Below are positions 41,097-50,199 of a DNA stretch of 64,000 nucleotides, piece after piece. The notes under the pieces are model-generated. The model worked only from the letters and a program-made list of their open reading frames with translations. It was not told the origin of the DNA and did no database searches. Positions within the stretch are counted from its first letter, which is position 1, and each line of letters starts with the position of its first letter. Origin of the DNA: Streptomyces marispadix (GTDB taxonomy: Bacteria; Actinomycetota; Actinomycetes; Streptomycetales; Streptomycetaceae); the NCBI RefSeq assembly GCF_022524345.1, contig NZ_JAKWJU010000002.1, forward strand, positions 1,054,001 to 1,118,000, given 5' to 3'. A program made the translations under genes and the position numbers.

Positions 41097-42710
41097 GTGA
41101 GCGAGCCGGTGGACTCAAGAGAGCCGCCTTCCTGGCTGACGAGGGCCGAGTGGGGCATGTGGCAGGCGTTCCTCAACGGCAGCGAGTACGACCTGCGCAG
41201 CGGCGAAGCCGAACTCGACGACCCCAACGGCGACCAGGTCTGGGGACCGGACCGCACCGTGCGCGCCCGCGTCATCTCGCTGCTGCTGCTGCACGGACCG
41301 CCGCCGCTGCTGGGGCGCGTGGCGTCGCTGCACGTCTCGGGCGCCCACATCACCGACGTGCTCGACCTGTCGGGCGGCATCATCGAGCCGTACTTCGAGC
41401 TGCGGCAGTGCCGCTTCGAGAAGGAGGTGCGGATGGCGGAGGCGCGGATGCACACCGCGCGCCTCGTCGACTGCTACATACCGCGGCTGGAGGCGGCCCG
41501 GCTGAACACCGACGGCGATCTCCATCTGCCGCGCTGCTCGATACCCGAGGGCGTCAAGCTCACCGACGCCACCATCGGCACCGACCTGATGCTCAACGAG
41601 GCCACCATCGGCAGCGGGCGCCGGATACGCGCCATAGCCGCCGACGGCATCACCGTCTCCCAGGAACTACAGGCGAGCCTGCTGGTCACCGACGGCGAAG
41701 TGAGCCTGCGCGGCGCGACGATCGGCAGTTCGCTGCACATGTTCGGCTCGGTGCTGCGCAACACCAAGGGCCGCTACGCCCTGCACGCCCCGCAGATGAC
41801 CGTCGAGCACGTGGCGAGCTTCGCCGACGCCAACCGGGGCCGCTCCTCCCAGCTACAGGGCGGCGCCACTCCCGCGTCCGGCACCCCCGTCTCCTTCGCC
41901 GAGGGCGGCAGCCGCTGGCGTACGAAGCGCTTCGAGTGCACGGGCGGAGTGGTGCTGGACGACGGCAGGTTCGGCTCGTCACTCGTCATCGAGAACGCCC
42001 GCTTCGAACTCAAGCGGGACCAGGAGCTGTCCCTGCGGCGCATCCAGACACCGGAGTTGAACTTCACGCCGCGTGCGCCCGAGCGCGGCCTCGTCGTGCT
42101 CTCCGGCGCCACCGTGGAGAAGCTGCTGGACCGCGTCGGAAGCTGGCCGAGGGACCAGCGGCTGTGGATGGCGGGCTTCACCTACCAGCAGGCCATCCCC
42201 AAGGAGGGCCACTTCAACGTCCGCGAGCGGCTGCGCTGGCTGGCCGCGGCCACGCCTGAGTACTCGCCGCTTCCCTACGAGCAGTTGGCGCTGATGTACC
42301 GCAACAGCGGCGAGGACACCAACGCCCGTGCGGTGCTCCTCGCCAAGCAGCGCCGGCGCCGCGAGACGCTGCCGCTGGTGGGCAAGGTATGGGGCTACTT
42401 ACAGGACTGGACGGTCGCATACGGATACCGCCCGGCGCAGGCCGCGCTGTGGATGGCGCTGCTGTGGGCGGCGAGCGCCATGTACTTCGGGGTGCATCGG
42501 CCCGAACCGCTCAAGGGCAACGAGTCGCCGCACTGGAACGCCGCGCTGTACGCGCTCGATCTGCTGCTGCCCGTCATCACGCTCGGGCAGGACAACGCCT
42601 GGGATCCGGCGGGCCTTCCGCAGTGGGTCGCTGCCGGGCTGATCCTCCTCGGCTGGATCCTCGCCACGACCGTGGCGACGGGCGCGACGCGGCTGCTTCG
42701 CCGTCAGTGA
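41097..42710 (+). CDS. Solenoid-like membrane protein (often called membrane-associated oxidoreductase)
   Basis: This 537-residue protein starts with SWLTRAEWGMWQAFLNGSEYDL. A long regular region (about 80-370) follows in which short strands recur (VLDLSGGIIEPYFELRQCRF, LTDATIGTDLMLNEATIG, VSLRGATIGSSLHMFGSVL), suggesting a pentapeptide-like beta-solenoid. Two to three membrane segments lie at the C-terminus (ALWMALLWAASAMYFGV; LLLPVITLGQDNAW; AAGLILLGWILATTVA). No nucleotide-binding or redox motif is visible, so the oxidoreductase name is not supported by what I see. GTG at 41097 is preceded by agggggaag. Confidence 0.8.
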   Translation: MSEPVDSREPPSWLTRAEWGMWQAFLNGSEYDLRSGEAELDDPNGDQVWGPDRTVRARVISLLLLHGPPPLLGRVASLHVSGAHITDVLDLSGGIIEPYFELRQCRFEKEVRMAEARMHTARLVDCYIPRLEAARLNTDGDLHLPRCSIPEGVKLTDATIGTDLMLNEATIGSGRRIRAIAADGITVSQELQASLLVTDGEVSLRGATIGSSLHMFGSVLRNTKGRYALHAPQMTVEHVASFADANRGRSSQLQGGATPASGTPVSFAEGGSRWRTKRFECTGGVVLDDGRFGSSLVIENARFELKRDQELSLRRIQTPELNFTPRAPERGLVVLSGATVEKLLDRVGSWPRDQRLWMAGFTYQQAIPKEGHFNVRERLRWLAAATPEYSPLPYEQLALMYRNSGEDTNARAVLLAKQRRRRETLPLVGKVWGYLQDWTVAYGYRPAQAALWMALLWAASAMYFGVHRPEPLKGNESPHWNAALYALDLLLPVITLGQDNAWDPAGLPQWVAAGLILLGWILATTVATGATRLLRRQ

Positions 42711-42877
42711 ACCAGCCGACCGTTGCCGTACGGCGGCGCGAAGTCGGGGCCCCGACGGCGCGCTGCCGTACGGACGCGCCGCCCGTGTACGGCGGCTGCG
42801 CGGCGCTGCGGCCGCGGGTGCCCGCTCGTAGTTGCACTCGTGATCGATCGGGAGCACCCCGTACGCCCCGAAGGCTT

Positions 42878-42883
42878 TAGGCT
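42878..42883 (+). promoter_or_regulatory. -10 box TAGGCT, leaderless start for the LON-domain gene
   Basis: TAGGCT is followed by 8 nt and the GTG at 42892, with no ribosome site. This matches the leaderless transcript layout common in actinobacteria. Confidence 0.45.
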
Positions 42884-42891
42884 TACTCGTT

Positions 42892-43746
42892 GTGACAACC
42901 GCGCTTCCGCTCTTCCCCCTCAACTCGGTGCTGTTCCCTGGTCTTGTGCTGCCGTTGAACATCTTCGAGCAGCGGTACCGCGCGCTGATGCGGGACCTGC
43001 TGAAGATCCCCGAGGACACGCCCCGCCGCTTCGGTGTCGTCGCCATCCGCGACGGCCGCGAGGTCGCACAGACCTCGACGGGCCTGCCGGAGAGCGCGCC
43101 GCCGCAGGGCGCCGAGCCGATGGCCGGGTTCGGACCCGATCCGATGACGTCCTTCTACACGGTGGGCTGCGTCGCCGACGCCTCCACGATCCGCGAACGT
43201 ACGGGCACGGGGAGCGGTACGGGCTCCGGCACCGGCGGGGGACCGGGCTCCGGCGCGGCCGGCGGCACCGGCTCCGGCCCTGACGACGCGTCCGTCGACG
43301 AGGACGAGGCCGCCCACGACGACCCGGGCTACGAGGTGCTGGCCACCGGCACCACACGCTTCCGGCTTCTCTCGGTGGACACGAGCGGCCCGTATCTCAC
43401 GGGCGAGATCGAGGAGTTGCCGGAGGAGGAGGGCGACGGCGCGGGGACTTTGTCCTCCGGTGTGCTGCGGGCGTTCCGCGGTTACCAGAAGCGTCTCGCG
43501 AGCGCCCGGGAGCGCACCCTGGCCGCCGGTCAGGAGCTGCCTGACGACCCGTCGGTCGTCTCGTATCTCGTGGCCGCGGCGACCATCCTCGACACCCCGA
43601 CCAAGCAGCGCCTCCTCCAGGCCCCGGACACCGCGACGCGGCTCGCGGACGAGCTGAAGATCCTGCGCCGCGAGACGGCCGTGATCGGAAAGCTGCCCTC
43701 GCTCCCGGCGGCCGACCTCACGCGCAGCCCGACAAGCCCCAACTGA
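42892..43746 (+). CDS. LON peptidase substrate-binding domain protein
   Basis: This 284-residue protein is only the N-terminal (substrate-binding) domain of Lon, with no AAA or protease domain: LPLFPLNSVLFPGLVLPLNIFE at the start, RYRALMRDLL, FGVVAI near 47, FYTVGCVADAS near 90 and VLATGTTRFRLL near 148. A Gly/Thr-rich insert with Asp/Glu (about 105-143) is unusual and encoded by repetitive DNA. Stand-alone LON-domain proteins are common, with unclear roles. GTG start; likely leaderless. Confidence 0.88.
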   Translation: MTTALPLFPLNSVLFPGLVLPLNIFEQRYRALMRDLLKIPEDTPRRFGVVAIRDGREVAQTSTGLPESAPPQGAEPMAGFGPDPMTSFYTVGCVADASTIRERTGTGSGTGSGTGGGPGSGAAGGTGSGPDDASVDEDEAAHDDPGYEVLATGTTRFRLLSVDTSGPYLTGEIEELPEEEGDGAGTLSSGVLRAFRGYQKRLASARERTLAAGQELPDDPSVVSYLVAAATILDTPTKQRLLQAPDTATRLADELKILRRETAVIGKLPSLPAADLTRSPTSPN

Positions 43747-43885
43747 GCCTCGGTCAGGGCGAGTTCGGCCGAGGCGGCGACGGTCTCCCATGGTCCTGCG
43801 GCGACGACGGACGACGTACGGCACACAGCCGCCGGGCCGATGCGGGCCACGCACACGGCACGGCGGACGGACGACGGTGCACGCG

Positions 43886-44407
43886 ATGGCGAAGAAGAAG
43901 CAACAACGGCAACGGCAGCAGCAGGCGGCGACCCCGGCGACGCTGGCCGTGTCCCGTGCGGGCGTGGAGTTCGCCACGCACTCCTACGAGCACGACCCCT
44001 CCGCCGCCTCCTACGGCACGGAGGCCGCCGAAGCCCTGGGCATCGATCCCGGCCGGGTCTTCAAGACGCTCGTCGCGGAGATCGACGGGGCGATGACCGT
44101 GGCGATCGTCCCGGTCTCCGCGTCGCTGGATCTGAAGGCCCTCGCCTCGGCGGCCGGCGGCAAGCGGGCGGCCATGGCGGACCCGAAGGCCGTAGAACGC
44201 AGCACGGGCTATGTGCTGGGCGGCGTCTCGCCGTTGGGACAACGGCGGCGACTGCCCACGGTCGTCGACACCTCGGCGTCCGAGCACGCCACCGTCTGTG
44301 TCTCGGCGGGGCGGCGCGGCCTGGAGATCGAGCTCGCCCCGGCCGACCTGATCGCCCTCACCGGAGCGGCCACCGCGGCCATCGCCCGTACGGGTGGCAC
44401 ATCGTGA
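43886..44407 (+). CDS. ybaK: YbaK/EbsC family aminoacyl-tRNA deacylase (Cys-tRNA(Pro) type)
   Basis: This 173-residue protein has a basic Gln-rich start (AKKKQQRQRQQQ) and the YbaK fold: EALGIDPGRVFKTLVAEIDG near 50 (catalytic-region Lys), AIVPVSASLDLKALA near 75, YVLGGVSPLGQRRRLP near 112 (GxxSP motif) and SAGRRGLEIELAPADL near 145. It hydrolyses Cys-tRNA(Pro) made by ProRS. The ATG at 43886 begins the conserved part; upstream residues are shadow. Confidence 0.9.
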   Translation: MAKKKQQRQRQQQAATPATLAVSRAGVEFATHSYEHDPSAASYGTEAAEALGIDPGRVFKTLVAEIDGAMTVAIVPVSASLDLKALASAAGGKRAAMADPKAVERSTGYVLGGVSPLGQRRRLPTVVDTSASEHATVCVSAGRRGLEIELAPADLIALTGAATAAIARTGGTS

Positions 44408-44480
44408 GGGGCTGAGGGGCTGAGGGCACGAGGAGCGGCCGGGGGCCCGGCTCGATGATGCGCCGAGCGCGGGCCTGCCC

Positions 44481-45503
44481 TCACCAGTGCTGCGGGGCTC
44501 CCCCGTCCTTGGGCGGTACCGGCGGCGGAGGGGCCGCCGGTGCCATGGGCTCCGGATCGCGGTGGCCGAAGGAACCCATCAGCAGCAGATGAGTCAGCAG
44601 CGCCATGAACGGCCAGACGATCAGCGCGCCCTTGGCCTGAAGCTTCAGCGGCCCGTCGAAGGTCTTGTTCGTGCCCGCCGCCTTCGCCGAGGCGGCCAGA
44701 TCGCTCGACGGCCCCAGTTGTACGCCGAGCTGCCACGCCAGCACGGAACCCAGCAGCGCACCCACCGCGAGCCCGACGGCGAGCCCGATGCCTCCGCCGC
44801 GGCTGCGCAGGAACACCAGCAGTCCCGTCACCACCCCGAAACCGAGCGCGAGCAGCACGAACGTGCCGTCCGCTCCGATCGCCTCCTCGCCCTCCGGGTC
44901 CTTGAGGAAGACACCGCCGTCGACCTTGACGAGCGGTACGCGCGGCGCAAGCCACAGCCACAGCAGCCCGAGCGCCACTCCCACCACGAGCATGACGGCC
45001 GCGCACAGAGCGCCGGAGCGTGCCTCGCGCCGGACATCGGGGCGTTCCTGGTCCGCGTACTCGTCGTGCCCGTATCCGTGCGGGTACTCGGGCTGTACGG
45101 GACCGCCCGCCGGGCCCTGCTCCGTACGGTCGCCGGGGTGTCCGTACGCTCCGGACCCGCCGTATGAGGGCGGCTGGCCCGAGGCTCCCGCACCGGAGCC
45201 GCCCGCGCCCGTCCCGCCGTAGCCGGGTCCGCCGTGGCCCGCTCCTCCGTAGCCGGACCCGCCGTAGCCGGACCCCTCGTAGTCCCGGCCTCCGTCGTCG
45301 GACCCGCCGTAGTCGGGGCCGCCGGGACTGTGGCCGCCGGGGCCGGCTGGCCCGTAGGGAGACGCGGGGTGATCGCCGCCCGCGTGGTCGCCGCGCCGGT
45401 GGGAGCCCGGCTGTCCGCCGCGCCGGCCGCCACGGCCGTGCTGCGAGCGGGAGGAGCGACGCGAGTGGTCGGGGTCGGGTGAGGAAGGCGTTGGTGCGGT
45501 CAC
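44481..45503 (-). CDS. Membrane protein with Gly/Tyr-rich N-terminal region (DUF2567-like)
   Basis: This 340-residue protein has ~160 N-terminal residues rich in Gly, Ser, Tyr and His, with many YGGS/GYGG repeats. About four membrane segments follow: ALCAAVMLVVGVALGLLWLW, FVLLALGFGVVTGLLVFL, GLAVGLAVGALLGSVLAW and ALIVWPFMALLTHLLLMG. Between the first two an extracellular loop reads LVKVDGGVFLKDPEGEEAIG. Membrane part and position near ybaK suggest the DUF2567-type family. GTG start. Function unknown. Confidence 0.78.
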   Translation of the reverse strand: MTAPTPSSPDPDHSRRSSRSQHGRGGRRGGQPGSHRRGDHAGGDHPASPYGPAGPGGHSPGGPDYGGSDDGGRDYEGSGYGGSGYGGAGHGGPGYGGTGAGGSGAGASGQPPSYGGSGAYGHPGDRTEQGPAGGPVQPEYPHGYGHDEYADQERPDVRREARSGALCAAVMLVVGVALGLLWLWLAPRVPLVKVDGGVFLKDPEGEEAIGADGTFVLLALGFGVVTGLLVFLRSRGGGIGLAVGLAVGALLGSVLAWQLGVQLGPSSDLAASAKAAGTNKTFDGPLKLQAKGALIVWPFMALLTHLLLMGSFGHRDPEPMAPAAPPPPVPPKDGGAPQHW

Positions 45504-45692
45504 GACGCCATCGTGCCAGTTCCGGGCACCAGTTCGGGCGGCGGGCCGTAGATGGCTGCGACTGACAGCGGCTCCCGTCCCGGCCTCGCCTGCTCAGGCG
45601 CCGTCCGTACGCAGGCCGGGATCTCTTCGGCCGTCGGCCGGACCAGGGCGTATGCGGGCCCGGCACATGGTCCGGACGCTGACCGGAGACCG

Positions 45693-45776
45693 CTCTCGGT
45701 TCTCGGCTCTCGGTTCTCGGCTCTCGGTTCTCGGCTCTCGGTTCTCGGCTCTCGGTTCTCGGCTCTCGGTTCTCGG
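45693..45776 (+). repeat. Six perfect 14-bp tandem repeats
   Basis: Six identical copies of ctctcggttctcgg are followed by a diverged seventh (45777-45790). The array lies in the 305-bp gap between the divergently placed starts/ends of the 44481-45503 gene and the ABC permease, 32 bp after the permease stop. The 14-bp period is not a multiple of three. No gene is supported here. Confidence 0.95.
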
Positions 45777-45808
45777 TTCTCGGTTCCTCGTTCCGGTCGG
45801 CCCCGGGC

Positions 45809-46810
45809 TCAGCGCACCGCGGCCCGCCGGTACGCCCAGGTCGCCAGCGCCAGCGACGCCACCCCCACGGCCGCGCACACGCCCAGATCCAGCGCCGCGT
45901 GGAGCCAGTCGGGCCGCGTCTCGAACGCCCGGGTCAGCGCCTCGACTCCATACGTAGACGGCAGCAGATCACGTAGCAGACCCACGGGCTGCGGCAGCCG
46001 GTCCCCGGGCAGCACGCCCAGCAGGAGCGCCGCCGACATCCCGAGCTGACCGCAGAGCGTGGCGATCTCCGGCTTCGGAGCGAGCAGGCCCAGCGCCGCG
46101 CCGAGACCGGCCAGGGCCGCGCCCGCCAGCGGTACGACGGCCACGAGCAGCCAGAGCCCGCCGAGCGGCAGTTGATACATCACACCGCCCACGACGGCGG
46201 TCACCACGACCCCCGGCACCGTGAACGACGCGTACGCACCCGCCGCCCCGAGTACGACCGCCGCCGCGGGCACCGGAAGCGTCGCGTAGTGGTCGAGTCC
46301 GCCGCCCGCACGCAGCTGCCCGAAGTACTGGGCCAGCAGATTCAGCGCCACGAACGCCACCACCAGAACCGCGGACCCGGCGACCACCGCCCGCGACTCC
46401 GCGCCGCCGTCGACGACGCCCCTCATCAGCACCATGATCCCCAGCGACTGGAACGTCGCCACGAACAGCAGCGGTACGCGGGCGACCCGCGCACGGGAGA
46501 GCTGCGCCCGGTAGACGGCGGCCATCGCGGGCCACAACCGGGCGCGGGGCGCCAGCGGAACGGGAGCCTCACCGGCCGGGGCGCGCACGCCGACGGCGCC
46601 CTCGGCCGCTTTTCCGTACGGCTCGGACCGCGCCTGCCGCGGGGGCTGCGGGGACCGCGATTCCGCTGACAGCCCGGACCGCGCCTCCCGTGTGGGTTCC
46701 GCTTCGCCCCCGGGCCTCGCTTCGTACCCGGGCCTCGCTTCGCTCGCGGGTTCCGCCTCGCTTGCGGACTTCGCCGCCTGCGCCTCGCGTGCCGACGCGG
46801 TCGTACTCAC
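45809..46810 (-). CDS. ABC-2 type exporter, permease subunit
   Basis: This 333-residue permease has a ~75-residue disordered N-terminus with repeated EARPG/EAEP units, then about six membrane segments (LLFVATFQSLGIMVLM; VAGSAVLVVAFVALNLLAQY; VVLGAAGAYASFTVPGVVVT; GLWLLVAVVPLAGAALAGLG; ATLCGQLGMSAALLLGVLPG; LGVCAAVGVASLALATWAY). The GTG at 46810 overlaps the ATPase stop by 4 bp. LLRDLLPSTYGVEAL is typical of ABC-2 exporters. Cargo unknown. Confidence 0.88.
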   Translation of the reverse strand: MSTTASAREAQAAKSASEAEPASEARPGYEARPGGEAEPTREARSGLSAESRSPQPPRQARSEPYGKAAEGAVGVRAPAGEAPVPLAPRARLWPAMAAVYRAQLSRARVARVPLLFVATFQSLGIMVLMRGVVDGGAESRAVVAGSAVLVVAFVALNLLAQYFGQLRAGGGLDHYATLPVPAAAVVLGAAGAYASFTVPGVVVTAVVGGVMYQLPLGGLWLLVAVVPLAGAALAGLGAALGLLAPKPEIATLCGQLGMSAALLLGVLPGDRLPQPVGLLRDLLPSTYGVEALTRAFETRPDWLHAALDLGVCAAVGVASLALATWAYRRAAVR

Positions 46811-47916
46811 GCCTTCACCAGACCTTCCCCGCTGCCGCCCAGCGCGAGATACACGTCCTCCAGGCTGGGGGTGGCCAGCGAGAAGTCGTCGAGGGCCGCG
46901 AACGCGGGCCCGCCGGTGACGACGTCCACCGCGGCGCGAGCCGCCCCTGGCGCCATTCGCAGCGTCCAGCGGCGGCCGGAGACCGTGGCACGCCCGGCGA
47001 GGTCCGCGACCTGCGGCACTTCGAGGGGCGGGCGGTCCCGCCAGACCAGTTCGAGCCGTACGTCGCCGCCGACGAGCGACTTCAGCCCGCCGGGGGTGTC
47101 GCAGGCGATCACGCGGCCACGGTCGAGGACCGCGACCCGGTCGAGGACGGTCTCGGCCTCCATGACGTTGTGCGTCACCAGCACCACCGTCGTTCCGCGC
47201 TCCTTGCGTCTGCGCTCGACCGCCGACCACACCGCCCGCCGGGCGACGGGGTCCATGCCGGTCGTCGGTTCGTCGAGTACGAGCAGCGGCCGTTCGCCGA
47301 CCAGCGCCGCGGCGACGCACGCCAGTCGGCGCTGCCCGCCGGAGAGCTTCCTGAGGGGACGGCCCGCGAGGGCGCACAGGCCCAGCTCGTCCAGTACGTC
47401 GTCCCGTTCACGCCGGGCGTCGGCGGCGTCAAGGCCGCGCATCCGAGCGGTGGTCTCCGCGGCCAGGGCGACGGTCAACTCGTCCAGCGCCACGGACTCC
47501 TGGCCGAGATGCGCGAGGACCCGCGCGGCACGCTCCGGATGGCGTACCAGATCGTGCCCGAGGACCTCCACCGTGCCCGAGTCGGGCCGCAGCAGACCCG
47601 TCAACTGCCTTACGACGGTGGACTTGCCCGCTCCATTGGGCCCGAGCAGGCCGAAGACCTCGCCCTGCCGTACGTCGAAGGTGACCCCGTCGCACGCGCG
47701 CACCCCCGCACGGGAACCGGTACCGAGACCGGAACCGTCGGTCACCGAGCCCGCGGCGTCCGGCGTCCTCGGGGACCTCCGTAGCAGGCCGAGGGGGAAC
47801 CCTGCGGACCGGCGCACGCTCACGGGATACGTCTTGACCAGGTCCGCTATGCGCACAGCGGCCCGTGTCGGCGTTCGTACGCTCTCCGCCGTCTGCTGCC
47901 GCGTGCCGGTTCCCAC
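46807..47916 (-). CDS. ABC-2 type exporter, ATP-binding subunit
   Basis: This ATPase of about 369 residues has Walker A GPNGAGKST, Q-loop GQESVAL, signature LSGGQRRLACVAAAL, Walker B LLVLDEPTTGMD and switch HisLVTHNVMEAE. A ~45-residue insertion rich in Arg/Pro/Gly precedes the core strand VTFDVRQGEVFGLL. The C-terminal domain ends SLEDVYLALGG. The start is uncertain: GTG at 47916 is chosen, and a TTG further upstream (47985) would add 23 residues. It is translationally coupled to the permease. Confidence 0.85.
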   Translation of the reverse strand: MGTGTRQQTAESVRTPTRAAVRIADLVKTYPVSVRRSAGFPLGLLRRSPRTPDAAGSVTDGSGLGTGSRAGVRACDGVTFDVRQGEVFGLLGPNGAGKSTVVRQLTGLLRPDSGTVEVLGHDLVRHPERAARVLAHLGQESVALDELTVALAAETTARMRGLDAADARRERDDVLDELGLCALAGRPLRKLSGGQRRLACVAAALVGERPLLVLDEPTTGMDPVARRAVWSAVERRRKERGTTVVLVTHNVMEAETVLDRVAVLDRGRVIACDTPGGLKSLVGGDVRLELVWRDRPPLEVPQVADLAGRATVSGRRWTLRMAPGAARAAVDVVTGGPAFAALDDFSLATPSLEDVYLALGGSGEGLVKA

Positions 47917-48077
47917 GAGCGACGAGCCTACGCTCCAGCGTCGGCGCACCTTCCGGAAGGGGGGTTTCCGCACGGATGCGGGCAAGCGTCAGGCCCGGGG
48001 AAGGCGGGGGCGAGGGCGAACGGGCGAGGGCGCCACGCGAAGGCGAGCGCGATGCCCCGATCAGAATCCGGCAGGGG

Positions 48078-49514
48078 TCACTGGTCGGCGACGGAGGCGT
48101 CCTCACCGGTTGCGGCGCCCTGCCCGGCCTGCCCCTCGGGCGCGCTCTGGCCGCTGCGCCCGGACTCACCCGGCTGTCCCGGCTGGCCGGTGTGGCCCGC
48201 CTGTGCCGCCTGCCCCGCTTGGCTTCCCTGCCCGTTGGGCGTCGCCTGCCCGGCCACCGGTGCGTCGACCTCGCGCCAGAAGCCCGCACGGATCGCGTAG
48301 CGGTCGTGCTCGTCGATCTGGTCGTCCTTGTGCGCGAGCAGCCCGAACCTCGCGGCGTAACGCAGCAGTTCCCCGTCGATGCGATGCGGGATGCGCGGAT
48401 ACTCACGGGCGAGGGTCTGCACATGCGCGGGCGAGCCGAGCCGCTCCAGCCAGCGCCGTGCGAAGACCTGACCGACCTCGAAGGGGTCGCCGCTGACCGC
48501 CGTGATGTCCTCCTCGCGGTCTGCCCAGCGCTGCTCGGCCGTCGTGAGCTGCGCCAGCATCGGAAGCGCGGCGACCTCCGGCGACTCACCGGGCGTACCG
48601 CGCTCCACCCAGCCCCGCTCGGAGGACCAGCGCAGCGTCGCGCCCGGCGGCGTGCTCTGGCCCTGATGCGGAGGCGGCGTGGGGCGGCCGAGGCTCGCGA
48701 GGTCCTTGGGGGTGGGCACGGCGGCGGTGCTTCTGCCCGCGGCGGCCGGTGAGTCTCCCTCGTCCTCCTCGGCGGGCGCCGCGGCGGGGGTGGCGTCCGC
48801 CGTTCCCGAAGCAGGCGGTACGGGTCCGGGCGCCGTGGGCGGCACGGGCGCGCTGCCGTTCTTCGTGGCCTCGGGCAGCGGCGCGGAGAGGATCGCGGCG
48901 ATCTCGGGGCGCGAGGCGGACTGCGGGTGGTAGGCGCCGGACGGTTCCGTGGCGCGTACCGCCTCGGTGATCCAGCTACGGTCCAGCACGCGGCGCTCGT
49001 CGGCCTCCGCCACAAGGTCCTCGGACTGGTTGTAGTCGCCGTCCGCCGCCTGCACGGCCCACAGATGTACGGCGACACCGTGCTCCTTGGCGGACATCAG
49101 CCCCGGGAGCAGATCCCCGTCGCCGGTGACGAGGACGATGTCGGAACAGGCACGGTTGCGGGCCAGTTCCGTCAGCTCGGCGTGCATCGCCGCGTCGACG
49201 CCCTTCTGAGCCCAGCGGCCGTCGCTTCTGGTCAGTGCGCCGAGACGTACGGTCACCCGCGGCATCACGCGCAGTCTGCGGTGCTCGGGCTGCGGCACCC
49301 GGTCCGGTGCGCCGTCGAACCAGTAGATGCGCAGCAGATCGCATCCCGTGTCGGCCTCGGCCCGCTCCCGCAGCCCGCGGATCAAAGCCGCGTGATCCAC
49401 GCTGATCTGGGAGCGCATGGGCTCTCCCGCCAGCAGACTCGCGGCGGCGCCCAACAGATATCCGGCATCCACCAGAACGACGCAGCGGTCCACGATCCAC
49501 CCACTCTCGGTCAC
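48078..49514 (-). CDS. NYN (PIN-like) domain protein, putative ribonuclease
   Basis: This 478-residue protein has an N-terminal NYN domain with acidic residues in VVLVDAGYLLGA near 14, IYWFDGAP near 64, KGVDAAMHAELTELA near 104 and DIVLVTGDGDLLPGL near 125, the arrangement of metal-dependent RNases. A Pro/Ala/Thr linker (210-290) leads to an OST-HTH-like helical region near 330-420 (VGQVFARRWLERLGS; RIDGELLRYAARFGLL). The tail is a run of short Gly-Gln repeats (GQAAQAGHTGQPGQ). GTG start. Confidence 0.85.
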   Translation of the reverse strand: MTESGWIVDRCVVLVDAGYLLGAAASLLAGEPMRSQISVDHAALIRGLRERAEADTGCDLLRIYWFDGAPDRVPQPEHRRLRVMPRVTVRLGALTRSDGRWAQKGVDAAMHAELTELARNRACSDIVLVTGDGDLLPGLMSAKEHGVAVHLWAVQAADGDYNQSEDLVAEADERRVLDRSWITEAVRATEPSGAYHPQSASRPEIAAILSAPLPEATKNGSAPVPPTAPGPVPPASGTADATPAAAPAEEDEGDSPAAAGRSTAAVPTPKDLASLGRPTPPPHQGQSTPPGATLRWSSERGWVERGTPGESPEVAALPMLAQLTTAEQRWADREEDITAVSGDPFEVGQVFARRWLERLGSPAHVQTLAREYPRIPHRIDGELLRYAARFGLLAHKDDQIDEHDRYAIRAGFWREVDAPVAGQATPNGQGSQAGQAAQAGHTGQPGQPGESGRSGQSAPEGQAGQGAATGEDASVADQ

Positions 49515-49735
49515 CGATCCCGGCCGGAGCCGGGCCGTGTGTTTCGCCTTCGAGTCTGCCTGACCGTACAGGGCTTACCGGCCGCGCACGATCATCGGCG
49601 TGGCGGCACACATGAGGTGGGAACGCAACAGCGCGAAGAACCGCCTTACTCACGGTGATTGTCCGACATGCGCGCTTCATACCCCCGTGCCAGGCTGAAT
49701 TCGGCCCAAAGTTCAACGGTCACCAGGAGGCGATC

Positions 49736-49912
49736 ATGGCCAAGGGCAGGAATCAGGAACGCAGTCAGAAGAAAGCCGGGGACGGCGAGCGCGACCAGAG
49801 CAGGCCGGAGAGCGGCTCAACAGAGGGCCAGCCGTCGCGCCCGTCGTCGGGCAGAAGCGTCAGCCCCGCAGACGTCGCCCGCAAACACCAGCGGCGCTTC
49901 GGACACAACTGA
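49736..49912 (+). CDS. Small basic hydrophilic protein (58 aa)
   Basis: A 58-residue charged protein starts MAKGRNQERSQKKAGDGERD and ends VSPADVARKHQRRFGHN. An almost ideal AGGAGG stands 6 nt before the ATG, and a strong terminator follows, so it is a real, well-translated single gene. No known domain; similar small proteins occur beside dnaE in other streptomycetes. Its composition suggests nucleic-acid contact or disorder. Confidence 0.75.
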   Translation: MAKGRNQERSQKKAGDGERDQSRPESGSTEGQPSRPSSGRSVSPADVARKHQRRFGHN

Positions 49913-49990
49913 CCCTGCCTGGCGCAGAGGTCGACAACAATCCGTTTGATTCACCTGTGCCCTTGGGCACCGCACGTCGGCGCGTATGAA

Positions 49991-50026
49991 GAAGTGGGCG
50001 GCCCCAGCCCCGGGGCCGCCCACTTC
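49991..50026. terminator. Perfect 15-bp hairpin terminator between the small gene and dnaE
   Basis: GAAGTGGGCGGCCCC (49991-50005) pairs perfectly with GGGGCCGCCCACTTC (50012-50026) around a 6-nt loop. It lies in the 287-bp gap between convergent genes and can act in both directions. The rest of the gap contains no recognisable feature. Confidence 0.85.
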
Positions 50027-50199
50027 CATGTACGGGCATCGGTACGTACGTCAGGAGGCGGGGGCCTCAACTGCGCCATGGCGGGCGGCAGTCGAGGCGG
50101 ACGGCGCGCACCCGCCGCGAACCCGAGCGGGCCCGTGCCGGGCCAGGACGCGTCCCGAAGATCCCCAACCGCCGGGCCCCGGCCCGCCGTCCGGCGCCG

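Noticed and set aside
41097..42710. Naming the solenoid-like protein an oxidoreductase
   Set aside because: No flavin, NAD, haem or metal motif is visible.
44209..45666. A 485-codon minus-strand frame overlapping ybaK and the membrane protein
   Set aside because: Arg-rich shadow; the membrane-protein frame has clear hydrophobic segments and ybaK is on the other strand.
45693..45790. The 14-bp repeats as a CRISPR array
   Set aside because: Units are contiguous with no spacers and are too short.
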